Positions 27,668 to 37,627 of a DNA stretch of 64,000 nucleotides are shown piece after piece. Source of the stretch: S010-25 sp964441285 (GTDB lineage Bacteria > Pseudomonadota > Gammaproteobacteria > SZUA-229). The notes under the pieces are model-generated. The model did no database searches. It was given only the letters and a program-made list of their open reading frames with translations, and was not told where the DNA came from. The position numbers were made by a program, and so were the translations under genes. The stretch's first letter is position 1. Each line of letters starts with the position of its first letter. The DNA lies in assembly GCA_964441285.1 (NCBI GenBank), contig CAYTUK010000004.1, positions 62,001-126,000 of the forward strand. The letters run 5' to 3'.

Positions 27668-29122
27668 ATGCCTTTAGACTCCATGACTTTAGAATCGCTA
27701 CATGTAGCTGTTGCTATGCCTGAAATCTTTCTACTGATAATGGCCTGTCTCGTATTGGTAGTCGACGCTTTTTTGCCCGAAGGAAAACGCGGCTTCAGTT
27801 ACATACTGACTCAGTTAGGACTTATTGTTGCCCTGATAATGATTCTTTCAATCCCGGCACAACAAACTACATTGGCATTTAATGATTTTTACATCCAGGA
27901 TCGTCTGTCTGATATTCTGAAGTCATTTGTTCTGGTTATTAGTTTTGGTGTGTTTGTTTACTCACGCGAATACCTGGTTCAGCGTAATATATTTAAAGGT
28001 GAGTTTTATGTGTTAGGGCTATTTAGCATTGTCGGTATGATGCTAATGATATCAGCGAACAACTTACTGATACTTTATCTCGGCCTGGAGCTATTATCGT
28101 TGTGTTTATATGCTCTGGTTGCATTTAACCGGGATGATGGTAATGCGTCGGAAGCTGCGATGAAATATTTCGTACTGGGCGCGCTGGCTTCCGGTATGTT
28201 GCTTTACGGCATGTCTATTCTTTATGGATTGTCTGGCAGTATCCAGTTTGCCGACATTGCAGCAGCCGTCAATAACAGCAGTGGTAGTACACAGCACATT
28301 GGAATGACCTTTGCGCTGGTATTTATTGTTGTTGCGATAGCCTTCAAGTTGGGGGCGGTACCCTTTCATATGTGGGTGCCAGATGTTTATGAGGGGTCAC
28401 CCACTGCAGTTACAGTGTTGATTGCTACCGCACCAAAACTGGCTGGTTTTGCCATGCTGATTCGCCTTATGGTTGAAGCGCTGGGCGGGTTGCATACCGA
28501 CTGGCAGCAAATGCTGATTATTCTCTCAATTTTATCGATGGCAGCCGGTAATCTTATTGCCATTGCACAGACAAATATAAAACGTATGCTGGCGTATTCA
28601 ACCATTTCACACGTTGGTTTTATCTTGCTGGGAATTGTTGCCGGCACCGCAGGTGGTTATGCCGCTGCCATGTTTTATACCATCTCTTATGCATTAATGG
28701 CATTAGGCGGGTTCGGTGTCATTATATTGATGGCGAGAAAAGGTTTTGAAGCCGATAAAATTTCTGATTTTACTGGACTGAATCAGCGCAGTCCGTGGTT
28801 TGCTTTTATTATGCTGATTTTGATGTTTTCTATGGCGGGTGTTCCGCCGACACTTGGGTTTTGGGCAAAGCTGGCGGTTATCAGTGCGGTCATTAAAGTC
28901 AATATGGTGTGGCTGGCAGTACTGGCCGTCATTTTCTCTATTATTGGTGTATTTTATTATCTTCGTCTTATTAAAGTTATGTATTTTGATGAGGCAACCG
29001 AGCATGCACCGATTGAATGCGGTCGTGATATGCAAATTACTTTAAGCGTGAATGGTCTGGTTATTCTCGCCCTGGGGTTATACCCGGCAGCATTGATGAC
29101 ACTGTGTCTCTCTGCTTTTTAG
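27668..29122 (+). CDS. nuoN: NADH-quinone oxidoreductase subunit N
   Basis: 484 residues, third antiporter-like subunit and last gene of the nuo operon. Visible are LYLGLELLSLCLYALVAF (Glu), KLGAVPFHMWVPDVYEGSPT (Lys) and KRMLAYSTISHVGFILLG. GGAAGAAAT precedes the ATG at 27668. No obvious terminator follows; a GFA-family gene begins 40 bp downstream on the same strand. Confidence 0.97.
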   Translation: MPLDSMTLESLHVAVAMPEIFLLIMACLVLVVDAFLPEGKRGFSYILTQLGLIVALIMILSIPAQQTTLAFNDFYIQDRLSDILKSFVLVISFGVFVYSREYLVQRNIFKGEFYVLGLFSIVGMMLMISANNLLILYLGLELLSLCLYALVAFNRDDGNASEAAMKYFVLGALASGMLLYGMSILYGLSGSIQFADIAAAVNNSSGSTQHIGMTFALVFIVVAIAFKLGAVPFHMWVPDVYEGSPTAVTVLIATAPKLAGFAMLIRLMVEALGGLHTDWQQMLIILSILSMAAGNLIAIAQTNIKRMLAYSTISHVGFILLGIVAGTAGGYAAAMFYTISYALMALGGFGVIILMARKGFEADKISDFTGLNQRSPWFAFIMLILMFSMAGVPPTLGFWAKLAVISAVIKVNMVWLAVLAVIFSIIGVFYYLRLIKVMYFDEATEHAPIECGRDMQITLSVNGLVILALGLYPAALMTLCLSAF

Positions 29123-29162
29123 TTTTAAGAAACTACGCCAGTCAATTTAAGGAGGGGATACA

Positions 29163-29582
29163 ATGACACAAATTGTAGTTAAGGGTAGCTGTTTATGCGG
29201 GTCTGTGCAATATGAGGTCAGTGGCCAGGCAAAACGTTTTTACCACTGTCATTGTCAGCGTTGTCGCAAGGTGAGCGGCACCGGTCATGCGAGTAATTTA
29301 CTGGTGACACCACAGACCAGCATTAACTGGCTACAGGGTGAAGAGCAATTACAGCGTTATAAAGTGCCTGAGGCGGAAAGGTTTTATAATTGCTTTTGTC
29401 AAAAATGCGGCGGGCCAATGCCTCGCGTGGTTCCCGAACTCGATGCGGTATTAATTCCTGCTGGGTCGCTTGATACACAATCGCCGCTTTCACCGCAGGC
29501 GCGCATTTTTTGGGGTTCGCGTGCGCCGTGGTCCTGTAGTGACGATTTACCTGTTTATGCTGAATACCCACCGAGTACATAG
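29163..29582 (+). CDS. GFA-family zinc-binding protein
   Basis: 139 residues. The fold of the GFA (glutathione-dependent formaldehyde-activating) and CENP-V group is shown by the cysteine pattern GSCLCGSVQYEV, CHCQRCRKVSGTGHASN and CFCQKCGGPMPR, which bind structural and surface zinc ions. Substrate unknown; most members have no proven activity on formaldehyde. AAGGAGGGG lies seven bases upstream of the ATG, the strongest ribosome-binding site in this part. It may be the distal gene of the nuo transcript. Its stop is 17 bases from the convergent sensor gene. Confidence 0.85.
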   Translation: MTQIVVKGSCLCGSVQYEVSGQAKRFYHCHCQRCRKVSGTGHASNLLVTPQTSINWLQGEEQLQRYKVPEAERFYNCFCQKCGGPMPRVVPELDAVLIPAGSLDTQSPLSPQARIFWGSRAPWSCSDDLPVYAEYPPST

Positions 29583-29598
29583 AAGCATACAACCTACT

Positions 29599-32500
29599 TC
29601 ATTCAGAATTAATTAACGGTTCCTTAATGGCATAGCCCGGCTTATTTTTAGCCTTCCATGTTTCATGCCAGTGCATGAGTTCTTCGCCGGGCATGGGTTT
29701 GGCAATATAATAACCCTGTGCGGCGGTATAACCGAGGCGGGTTATCATGCTCATGCAAGCTTTATTTTCGACACCTTCCGCAACAACACTCATATTCAGT
29801 TTTTGTGCCAGCTCAACGCTGGACTCGAGGATTACGCGTGCCGCCTTATCAGTTAACGCTCTCTTTACAAAGGTATGATCGGTTTTGAGTTCACTGAAAG
29901 GAATACGTTGTAGCTGTTCCATTGATGAGTAGCCGGTACCAAAATCATCAATCGACAAGCCAATACCCTTGAGACTAAGGCGAGTCAGCACATCAAGTGC
30001 TAAGGTAAGGTCCTGTATCAGACGACTTTCAGTGATTTCAAGTGTGAGTTTTGAGATATTGAGCTGGTGTTGCTGAGTGCAATTTACAATGTATTCCGGC
30101 AGGTCGAGGCGATCCAGTGAATCGACCGAAATATTGACACTGAGATTGATGTCGAGGCCCTGCTCACGCCAGCGAGTGCACTGTGTCATGGCCTTATGCA
30201 AAACAATATCGGTTACTTCATTAATCAGCTTGAGTTCTTCGACAAGGGGAATGAAAGTATCGGGTGGGACTAAACCTCGCGTAGGATGTATCCAGCGAAT
30301 TAACGCTTCAACGCCGATTAACTGTTTGCTGGCGATATCTATTTGTGGCTGGTAATAAACCACGAATTCATCTTTATCAATGGCGTTTCTGAGTTCGCTT
30401 TCAGTTAGTGCTATTTTGTTGTGCTGAGGTTGGGCGATTGACTGAGTGCCAACCTGCAACAATAATTCGGTGAGAGGGGTGATGGTAACAGGTTTTTCCA
30501 GTGCGCCCAGTATGTTCAGTTTGCGATCGCGAGCAACACTTTCAGCGGAGTGAATCAGACGTGTATCCTCAGCACTAATCAGAATAATATTGCCTGGGTA
30601 GGACTGGTTGGAAAGGTGTCGCAAGAATTCAACACCATCCATACCCGGCATATTGAGATCAAGCAATAAGACAGAGGGTGGCATGGGTGAGTTTTTAATG
30701 TGAGCCAGTGCTTCCTCACCTGAAGCGGCGGTGTCGATCTGGCTGATGCCGATGCTGTTAAGACGTAAAGTAATCAGGTCGAGCACAAAGCGGTCATCAT
30801 CAACAATAAGCACATCATCAAAACTGAACTGTAGTGGCTGAGCTTCTTTTTCAGCCAGTTGTGTGTAGTAATAACGGGCGACTTCTGACATCGCAACATC
30901 AATTTTTGGTATGGTTTCATTAATCGATGCCCAGTCTGCATCGGTTGCCGCTGCTTCGGTACGCTCACATAATGTTGCGAGCTGGACTGCGCCGATGGAA
31001 CGCGCAGAGGATTTTATTTTGTGGCAGGCTGCCTTGATGTCATCGCAGCAGCAGTCTGTATGTGCTCGATGAATCGCCAGTATTGTGCCTGGTGCAGTGT
31101 CGAGGAAAAGCGTGAAGAAACGCCGGTGCTTGTTGGGGTCGCTGCCGATATAACGCACCAGCATGGCTGTATCAATAATGTCTATGGTAGATGCTTCAGA
31201 TTTTGATGTGGCCACAGATCCAGCTTTAATGGTTGTGGTTTTATGGGGCGCTGTTGCCTCAGTGGTTATTTCCGAGCACGTATCTTCAGTCGTGTTTTTA
31301 ACCGTAGTCAGCCACTGCTCAAGTTTGTGCTGAAGTTCATTTATATCAACAGGCTTTGACAGATGATCGTTCATGCCTGCTTCAATACAACGTAGTGTTT
31401 CGCTGGTTGTTACATCAGCGGTGATGGCAATAATGATTATGTTTTTGAAGCGACTATCTCTGGAGTTTCGTACCGCATAGGTGAGCTGGTAACCATCCAT
31501 TTCGGGCATATGAATGTCGGTTAATAACATGTCATAATCCTGCTTGCGTAATTTTTCTATTGCTTCTTTACCATTAGCCACTACGTCCGATGAATAGCCC
31601 AGTGTATCAAGCTGCAGGGTAAGTAGTTCCTGATTGGTCGGGTTATCTTCTGCCGCCAGAATACGATATTGTTTTTTGCTGATGGCCGGCCGTCTTTCTT
31701 CATCAGCCTTTTGCCTGCCATTCATGTCAACAATGGCATCGGCGACAGGCAGATCAATAATAAATGACGAACCCTTGCCGTATTCGCTCTCGACATTGAT
31801 GGTTCCGCCCATCAGTTCAACCAGTTTGCGGGTGATGACTAGCCCGATGCCGGTACCTTCTATATCGCTGTGTTGTGCATCCAGGCGATTGAAAGGTTGA
31901 AACAGATTTTTTTTATTTTGCTCGTTGATCCCACGCCCAGTGTCTATTATACGTATACGATGAAAACCCAATGGCGGTGGTGGACAGCAGACGTAAACTG
32001 TTCCACCTTCATCATTATATTTCACGGCATTGCTCAATAGGTTCAGCAATATTTGCCTGATTCGGGTATTGTCTGCGCGGACCCATAAATTCTTGCAGCT
32101 GTTAATGTTGTTGCCGTCATTGGCATAGCTCAGTTTTATCCCTTTTTTCTCAGCCAGCGAGCCGATGAGCTTAAAGCAGTCCTTCACGACGGGTTCCAGT
32201 TCGATGTTGTCGATTAATAATTCAACGTGACCCGCTTCAATTTTAGTAAGATCAAGCACGTCATTAATTAGATCGAGCAGTAAGTTACTGGCACTATAAA
32301 TGGTATTAATCTGTTTTTTCTGCTGGCCAGATAGATTCGTGTCAAATTGTAGTAGTTGGGAAAAACCTATAATGGCATTGAGAGGAGTGCGCAGCTCGTG
32401 ACTCATACTGGAAAGAAATTTAGACTTGGTACGGTTGGCTTTTTCAGCCTCATCTTTGGCCGCAATCAGAGCTGTTTCCACCTGTTTCCGATTGGTAATA

Positions 32501-35358
32501 TCACGTATTATGCCGGTATAGCCGAGTGTTTTGTCATCGTGTATCTTATTTACGGACAGTTCCATCGCAAAGATTGTCCCATCTTTGCGTTTACCCTGGA
32601 CCTCACGACTGTCACCGACGATGAATGCGGCTTTTCTGGATTGTTGATAACGCTGTAGATAACCATTATGGTTGTTTTTATAGGGTTCGGGCATGAGCAT
32701 ATTGACATTGTTACCGATAACTTCAGTCGTGCTATAACCAAATATTTTCTCGGCGGCCTGATTGAAAGACTCAATCAGGCCTTTGTTATCAATAGTGATA
32801 ATGCCATCGGCTACCGTGGCCAGTACGGTATTCGCTTTTTCTTCACTGTGACGTAGAGCCTCTTCTGTCGTCTTGCGTAAGGCCTCCGTATTTTCTGCAT
32901 CAAGCAGGTTGGAGCAGGTGGAAAGCAGTGGTTTTAGTTGATTGAAAAGCTTATCATCGTAACCTTCGTCACGATTGGCAATACCGACTATACCAATCAG
33001 CTTATCGCCTAGTCTGAGTGGTAAACCCATAAATGACCGCAGTGCAGAACACGTTTCGGACAGGGTTCCTGCTCTCGGATCATTGGCGGGGTCGTTGGAA
33101 ATGAGTGTTTCTCCCGTTGAGATTACGGCACCAAGTAAATTGTCCAGCTTACTGATTTTAGGACTTGCCGGGGTTTTCGGGTTGTAACATGATGCGACCT
33201 CTGCATCCCAGGAAATATTGGTGATATGGCGAATATGCAGGCGGGGTGCTCGATCTAAAGTGTAAATAATGTTGCCAATTAAACCAAATTCACTCTTGGT
33301 AATATCAATGATTCCATTGAGTAACTGTTCAAAAACTGCTTGCCGGTTTTTTCCCGAAATAAATTTTTCCTGCACGGTGTAGATATGTTCCAGCATGGTG
33401 CGTTGAATATAGGTTTCGATTTCAGTCGCTCTGCGCGCAGAGATGTCACGTACAATAGCGACAAATCGTGGCGGGGTATTGTCAGGAGCGATATATTGCA
33501 GGTGAATTTCAACGGTTACCTGGTTACCGTTTTTATGCTGTTGTAGGGATTCGAAATTAAGCGTTTCTTCTGGTTTGGTAATCAGTGCGGAGACGAGTTG
33601 CCGGAAACTCTTTTGGTTATATTCTGGCATGATATCCGGCAGTGTTAACTGCATCAGCTCTGCTTCACTATAACCCAGACTGTTGATAGCGCTGGTATTG
33701 GCGTAGAAAAACATCAGCGTTTCGGGGTCAAACATAAATATGTATTCGGAAACTTCCCCCAGAGTTTGCTTAAAGCGGTTTAGTTTGTACTGGGTTTTTT
33801 TGAGGTCGTTAATGTCGGTGATTGAGCCCGATACGCGGTAGGGTTTGCCGTTATCATCACGCAATGCGGCACCCCGAGCGCGGAACCAGCGGTAATCCCC
33901 CGACTTTGCCTGTATGCGATACTCGACATTGTATGCGGTGCCCGCATTTTTCAGATGTGCATCCATTGCGTCCTCGGCTCTCTGCTTGTCATCAGGGTGC
34001 AGATAGGTTAACCAGGCCTCGTAACTGTCCATGTTACCAGGTTGATACCCCAGTAATTTTTCATATTGTGGAGAATGGTAGACTCTATTTTTTATTATGT
34101 CCCAGTCCCAGAGTACATCGTTTGACCCTGCGACTGCCAGCTGATAACGCTCCTCAGATTCCTGCAGGTACTGTTCCGCTTTATTGCGTCGACAATTACT
34201 TATCGCTATCGCAATGTAGTCGGTAATGGAGCAGGTGAAATTTATATCTTCCTGACTCCAGTTTCGCTTAGTGCTCTGTTGTTCATGACAAACAACGCCA
34301 ATAAACTGATTATTCAATCGTATGGTTGCATTCAGCATGGCCCTGATGTTATTGGGTTTCAGGTAGTTATTGAGCAGTTCCTGGGTTCTGCCATCAGTAT
34401 AGGTATTGCTGGAATCGATCACCCGATTTTTCAGCAGTATTCTAAAATAAATTGGATGATCGGTGATTGACTGGGTATCACAAATGATATGACTGTCGGT
34501 GGCTAGGTCGTATAGATCGGCACAGTGCAGGTGACTACAGTTGTTGTCAAATAGCCAGATACCGACGCGGGATACATTGAGCCCTTCACAACTGGCTTTG
34601 GCAATGTCCTCAAAAATCATCTGCATCTCACAGGGGGTGATATCACTTTTCTCGGCCAGTTGAGACATGATTTTATGTTGTTTTCGTAATCGTTCAGTCC
34701 TGATCTCATCTTTTAAGTAAAAAACTCTGATTGAAGTGGCAAAGATATAGGCGCCAATAAATACAAAAATAATGGCGATCACAGAAGCGATCAAAATAGC
34801 CAACAGGTACGGGTTTAATATTTTTTCAGCAGGAATTTTTTCAACAAGACCCAGTTTGTATTCGGGCATATATTGGTAAGCGGCAAGTATTTTTTTGCCT
34901 TTGTGATCTACGCCAAGGTATACCCCAGATTTACCCAGCAGCGCACGCCGCATGGGTTCTGCTATGCCCAGCTTAAATGGGACGACAAAGTGGTTACTGT
35001 CACTGTTGGTCTGCTTTCCCCATAGCAGAAAAATAATCTGCTGGGCTTTACGTTGGGCTACCACAAATTCGACGCTTTGACCGTTCTTGTTGGCATTCTG
35101 ATTCATCAGTTGTAAATGCTTGATGGTTTTGTGAATGAGCTTAGTGCGTGTCGCTTTATCCTGTTTACTCTGTTGGGATATTGCGCGGATCAGCATAATC
35201 TGGTTGCTTACGCTTTCAGTGAGTAACTGACCCTCCTGCTTGAGTGCGATCTTATAGAGCGCAGTGACGGTAATGCTAACGGCTAAAACTGCGACCGAAG
35301 ACAGCATTAGCGTCAGCTTTAATAGTTTAGTCGTTTTGAATAGCTTGGTGATATGCAT
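29599..35358 (-). CDS. Giant hybrid histidine kinase with C-terminal EAL domain
   Basis: 1919 residues, no recognisable Shine-Dalgarno sequence. Order: membrane helix (about 12-34), periplasmic domain, second helix (about 185-211), GAF (about 242-395), PAS (403-525, GSNDVLWDWDI), PAS (530-650), GAF (676-825), FixL-like PAS (840-960, DGIITIDNKGLIESFN), HisKA with H987 in MSHELRTPLNA, HATPase, receiver with D1281, Hpt with H1446 (CHKIKSSARS), second receiver with D1567, EAL domain from about 1655. The EAL motif (E1684), LEITES, DDFGTGYSS and VVAEGVE are intact, so c-di-GMP hydrolysis is likely. A complete His-Asp-His-Asp relay and its output sit in one chain. Signal unknown; no separate regulator adjoins. 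Confidence 0.94.
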   Translation of the reverse strand: MHITKLFKTTKLLKLTLMLSSVAVLAVSITVTALYKIALKQEGQLLTESVSNQIMLIRAISQQSKQDKATRTKLIHKTIKHLQLMNQNANKNGQSVEFVVAQRKAQQIIFLLWGKQTNSDSNHFVVPFKLGIAEPMRRALLGKSGVYLGVDHKGKKILAAYQYMPEYKLGLVEKIPAEKILNPYLLAILIASVIAIIFVFIGAYIFATSIRVFYLKDEIRTERLRKQHKIMSQLAEKSDITPCEMQMIFEDIAKASCEGLNVSRVGIWLFDNNCSHLHCADLYDLATDSHIICDTQSITDHPIYFRILLKNRVIDSSNTYTDGRTQELLNNYLKPNNIRAMLNATIRLNNQFIGVVCHEQQSTKRNWSQEDINFTCSITDYIAIAISNCRRNKAEQYLQESEERYQLAVAGSNDVLWDWDIIKNRVYHSPQYEKLLGYQPGNMDSYEAWLTYLHPDDKQRAEDAMDAHLKNAGTAYNVEYRIQAKSGDYRWFRARGAALRDDNGKPYRVSGSITDINDLKKTQYKLNRFKQTLGEVSEYIFMFDPETLMFFYANTSAINSLGYSEAELMQLTLPDIMPEYNQKSFRQLVSALITKPEETLNFESLQQHKNGNQVTVEIHLQYIAPDNTPPRFVAIVRDISARRATEIETYIQRTMLEHIYTVQEKFISGKNRQAVFEQLLNGIIDITKSEFGLIGNIIYTLDRAPRLHIRHITNISWDAEVASCYNPKTPASPKISKLDNLLGAVISTGETLISNDPANDPRAGTLSETCSALRSFMGLPLRLGDKLIGIVGIANRDEGYDDKLFNQLKPLLSTCSNLLDAENTEALRKTTEEALRHSEEKANTVLATVADGIITIDNKGLIESFNQAAEKIFGYSTTEVIGNNVNMLMPEPYKNNHNGYLQRYQQSRKAAFIVGDSREVQGKRKDGTIFAMELSVNKIHDDKTLGYTGIIRDITNRKQVETALIAAKDEAEKANRTKSKFLSSMSHELRTPLNAIIGFSQLLQFDTNLSGQQKKQINTIYSASNLLLDLINDVLDLTKIEAGHVELLIDNIELEPVVKDCFKLIGSLAEKKGIKLSYANDGNNINSCKNLWVRADNTRIRQILLNLLSNAVKYNDEGGTVYVCCPPPPLGFHRIRIIDTGRGINEQNKKNLFQPFNRLDAQHSDIEGTGIGLVITRKLVELMGGTINVESEYGKGSSFIIDLPVADAIVDMNGRQKADEERRPAISKKQYRILAAEDNPTNQELLTLQLDTLGYSSDVVANGKEAIEKLRKQDYDMLLTDIHMPEMDGYQLTYAVRNSRDSRFKNIIIIAITADVTTSETLRCIEAGMNDHLSKPVDINELQHKLEQWLTTVKNTTEDTCSEITTEATAPHKTTTIKAGSVATSKSEASTIDIIDTAMLVRYIGSDPNKHRRFFTLFLDTAPGTILAIHRAHTDCCCDDIKAACHKIKSSARSIGAVQLATLCERTEAAATDADWASINETIPKIDVAMSEVARYYYTQLAEKEAQPLQFSFDDVLIVDDDRFVLDLITLRLNSIGISQIDTAASGEEALAHIKNSPMPPSVLLLDLNMPGMDGVEFLRHLSNQSYPGNIILISAEDTRLIHSAESVARDRKLNILGALEKPVTITPLTELLLQVGTQSIAQPQHNKIALTESELRNAIDKDEFVVYYQPQIDIASKQLIGVEALIRWIHPTRGLVPPDTFIPLVEELKLINEVTDIVLHKAMTQCTRWREQGLDINLSVNISVDSLDRLDLPEYIVNCTQQHQLNISKLTLEITESRLIQDLTLALDVLTRLSLKGIGLSIDDFGTGYSSMEQLQRIPFSELKTDHTFVKRALTDKAARVILESSVELAQKLNMSVVAEGVENKACMSMITRLGYTAAQGYYIAKPMPGEELMHWHETWKAKNKPGYAIKEPLINSE

Positions 35359-35443
35359 GGCATGGGTGGGTAACTGGTTAGTATTTTGTTCAGATGTTTA
35401 ATAATTCAGAGATTCCTGTGTGGTCGTTAAGCTTTTTTTTATA

Positions 35444-35475
35444 AACTCACCCGTCATTTGCCGGGTGAGTTTTAC
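35444..35475. terminator. Strong hairpin, terminator-like
   Basis: AACTCACCCG (35444-35453) pairs perfectly with CGGGTGAGTT (35462-35471) across an 8-base loop and is followed by TTT. A run of eight T lies just before it. Both neighbouring genes point away from it, so it would either stop read-through antisense to the sensor or belong to a longer alsS leader. Confidence 0.5.
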
Positions 35476-35510
35476 ATACGGATCAATGGATAGCAGGCAC
35501 AGGTCGAAAT

Positions 35511-35530
35511 TTTCATCCATCCTGTTAGTA
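35511..35530 (+). repeat. Solo right-end fragment of the palindrome family
   Basis: TTTCATCCATCCTGTTAGTA matches the right end of class-2 copies: 37559-37573 reads TTTCATCCATCCTGT, and the complement of 55070-55085 reads nearly the same through CTAGTA. No core is attached. Confidence 0.55.
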
Positions 35531-35771
35531 TATGGGTTAGAACAGGTCTTTTGTCAATCACAAAGGCAAGGTTAGTTTAGCTCAGGCGGTTTTTTTATTG
35601 AACCGAAGCCAGTGATTGCGGTCAACAAACCGTTTCGATCTGTTGTTTATCCACCTCCTTCGCCATGATTATCTGTGGCGCTGGTGATGCCATAAACACA
35701 GCGTGTTATCAGATAGCTTTCTGGTAGATTACGGGTAATTTTTAATTAATCAATAACAAGGTGAAAATACG

Positions 35772-37412
35772 ATGGCTACAGCCGCAGAACTCTTTATACG
35801 CTGTCTGGAAAATGAAGGCGTGGATAAAATTTTTGGTATTCCTGGTGAAGAAAATCTATATGTTATGGATGCGTTGCGTGATAGCAGTATCGAGTTCATC
35901 ACTGTTCGGCATGAACAGGCGGCAGCTTTTATGGCGGATGTTCATGGTCGTTTAACTGGTCGTGCCGGTGTCTGTCTGGCTACGTTGGGGCCGGGGGCAA
36001 CGAATCTGGTGACAGGTTTTGCTGATGCTAATATGGATCGCTCACCGGTGATTGCTATTGCCGGGCAGGGTTCGACCACTCGGATGCACAAAGAAAGTCA
36101 TCAAATACTGAATTTAGTCAGTCTGTTTGAGCCTATTTCAAAAAATAGTACCGAAGTGCTTGAGGCAGAAGTTATTCCTGAACTGGTACGCAAAGCGTTT
36201 AAGGATGCACAGGCCGAAAAGCCCGGCGGGGTTTTTATCAGTTTTCCAGAAAATATCGCCGGTGAGGAAATCGCGGATGATCTGTTACCGCTTAAAGTAC
36301 AGAGCCCGCAAATGCCGGATGCGCCAGAAGAAAAAATTCGACAGGCGGCTCAAATTATTGATGCAGCAAAATTCCCATTGATTATGGCGGGTAATGGCGT
36401 TATCCGTGAACATGCGGTGGCAGCATTAGTTGATTTTGCTGAATGCTTAAATATCCCGGTTACGCAGACCTTTATGGCAAAAGGAGTCATACCTTTTTCA
36501 CATCCCCTGTCGTTGGGCAGTGTCGGTTTGCAGGCACACGATTATGTTGCCTGCGGATTTGATCGGGCCGATGTTGTTATCTGTATTGGGTATGACATGG
36601 TTGAATACCATCCTTATTTATGGCACCCGAATAAAGAAAAGAAAGTGATCCATATTGATCTGAATTATGCCGAAGTGGACGCACATTATATACTCGAAGC
36701 GGGTATCCTGGGGGATATTACGAACTCGTTAACGCGCATTGCAGCACAGGCGAGTAAAGTTCATGCCGGTAAAACAAAAAATCTGAAAGGCATTATTATG
36801 GATGAGCTGGATGACTATGCCAATGATGAGAGTCATCCACTAAAACCACAAAAAATTCTATTTGATACGCGAAAAGTTCTTAATGACGAGGATATTTTAA
36901 TCTCGGATGTTGGCGCGCATAAAATGTGGATTGCACGGCTTTATCGTTGTCAGCAACCAAATACCTGTATTATCTCCAATGGTTTTGCCTCGATGGGAAT
37001 TGGTGTGCCGGGTGCGATTGCTGCACGGATGGCTTTTCCTCAAAAAAAGGTGCTTACTATTACCGGTGATGCTGGGTTTATGATGAACTCACAGGAAATC
37101 GAAACGGCGTTACGTTATAAAATCGCCATTGTTATTATGATCTGGAATGACAGTGAGTATGGACTGATTAAATGGCATCAGGAAAGGCGTTTTGGCCATT
37201 CCAATAATATTAGTTTTAATAATCCTGATTTTGTAAAATACGCTGAATCCTTTGGTGCAAAAGGGTATCGCGTGGAAAGAGCGCAAGATCTGGTACCAAC
37301 ACTGGAACAGGCCTTTGCGGATAATACGGTGGTGGTGGTCGATGTCCCGGTAGATTATTCTGAAAATATGAAATTAACAGAAAAGCTGGGCAAGCTGATT
37401 TGTCCGGTATAA
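35772..37412 (+). CDS. alsS: Acetolactate synthase, catabolic AlsS type
   Basis: 546 residues, TPP-dependent. It would join two pyruvates to 2-acetolactate and CO2. The three TPP-enzyme domains are present: catalytic Glu E48 in VRHEQAAAFMAD, the middle domain (about 190-330), and the TPP-binding GDAGFMMNSQEIETAL...WNDSEYG near the C-terminus. Single chain, with no regulatory ilvN-type gene and no acetolactate decarboxylase next to it, so its metabolic role is open. The opening GIPGEENLYVMDAL resembles a group found in sulfur oxidisers and methanotrophs (from memory). Other pyruvate-type TPP enzymes cannot be fully excluded. Confidence 0.8.
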   Translation: MATAAELFIRCLENEGVDKIFGIPGEENLYVMDALRDSSIEFITVRHEQAAAFMADVHGRLTGRAGVCLATLGPGATNLVTGFADANMDRSPVIAIAGQGSTTRMHKESHQILNLVSLFEPISKNSTEVLEAEVIPELVRKAFKDAQAEKPGGVFISFPENIAGEEIADDLLPLKVQSPQMPDAPEEKIRQAAQIIDAAKFPLIMAGNGVIREHAVAALVDFAECLNIPVTQTFMAKGVIPFSHPLSLGSVGLQAHDYVACGFDRADVVICIGYDMVEYHPYLWHPNKEKKVIHIDLNYAEVDAHYILEAGILGDITNSLTRIAAQASKVHAGKTKNLKGIIMDELDDYANDESHPLKPQKILFDTRKVLNDEDILISDVGAHKMWIARLYRCQQPNTCIISNGFASMGIGVPGAIAARMAFPQKKVLTITGDAGFMMNSQEIETALRYKIAIVIMIWNDSEYGLIKWHQERRFGHSNNISFNNPDFVKYAESFGAKGYRVERAQDLVPTLEQAFADNTVVVVDVPVDYSENMKLTEKLGKLICPV

Positions 37413-37448
37413 ATAATGGTGTCGATTTTATTGCACCGAAATACTGAC

Positions 37449-37573
37449 TTACTGCTGAAACGGATACTTATGGTTCAAGACCGTCAGCCGCAGGGATGCG
37501 GGTGACGAGCCGGCATAGATGTATTGACAGCGTGTCCTGACACTATTGTATGTATCCGTTTCATCCATCCTGT
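37449..37573 (+). repeat. Palindromic repeat, copy B (class 2 arms)
   Basis: It lies between convergent alsS and ispG. Left arm TTACTGCTGAAACGGATACT then TATGGTTCAAGACC; core with CCGCAGGGATGCGG hairpin; right arm contains GTATCCGTTTCATCCATCC. The outer GAAACGGATAC/GTATCCGTTTC pairing is kept although the sequence differs from class-1 copies. Confidence 0.9.
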
Positions 37574-37627
37574 CTGGATGAAGTGCTGAGATTAAAGCCT
37601 CAATAGAACGGCGGTAATTGGGGGAGG

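Larger units (their letters stand above)
35359..35771. other. Divergent intergenic region, sensor / AlsS
   Basis: 413 bp without a gene. It holds a hairpin at 35444-35471, a solo arm of the interspersed palindrome at 35511-35530, and the alsS leader with AAGGTGA at 35759-35765. No operator or riboswitch that I recognise. Confidence 0.6.

Noticed and set aside
33822..34226. 134-codon frame inside the giant sensor gene
   Set aside because: Antisense to a PAS-coding part, no family features, and the sensor frame is fully supported by domains on both sides.
35531..35771. TPP or other riboswitch before the TPP-dependent enzyme
   Set aside because: No THI-box-like core (CTGAGA...ACCTGA) was found in the leader.
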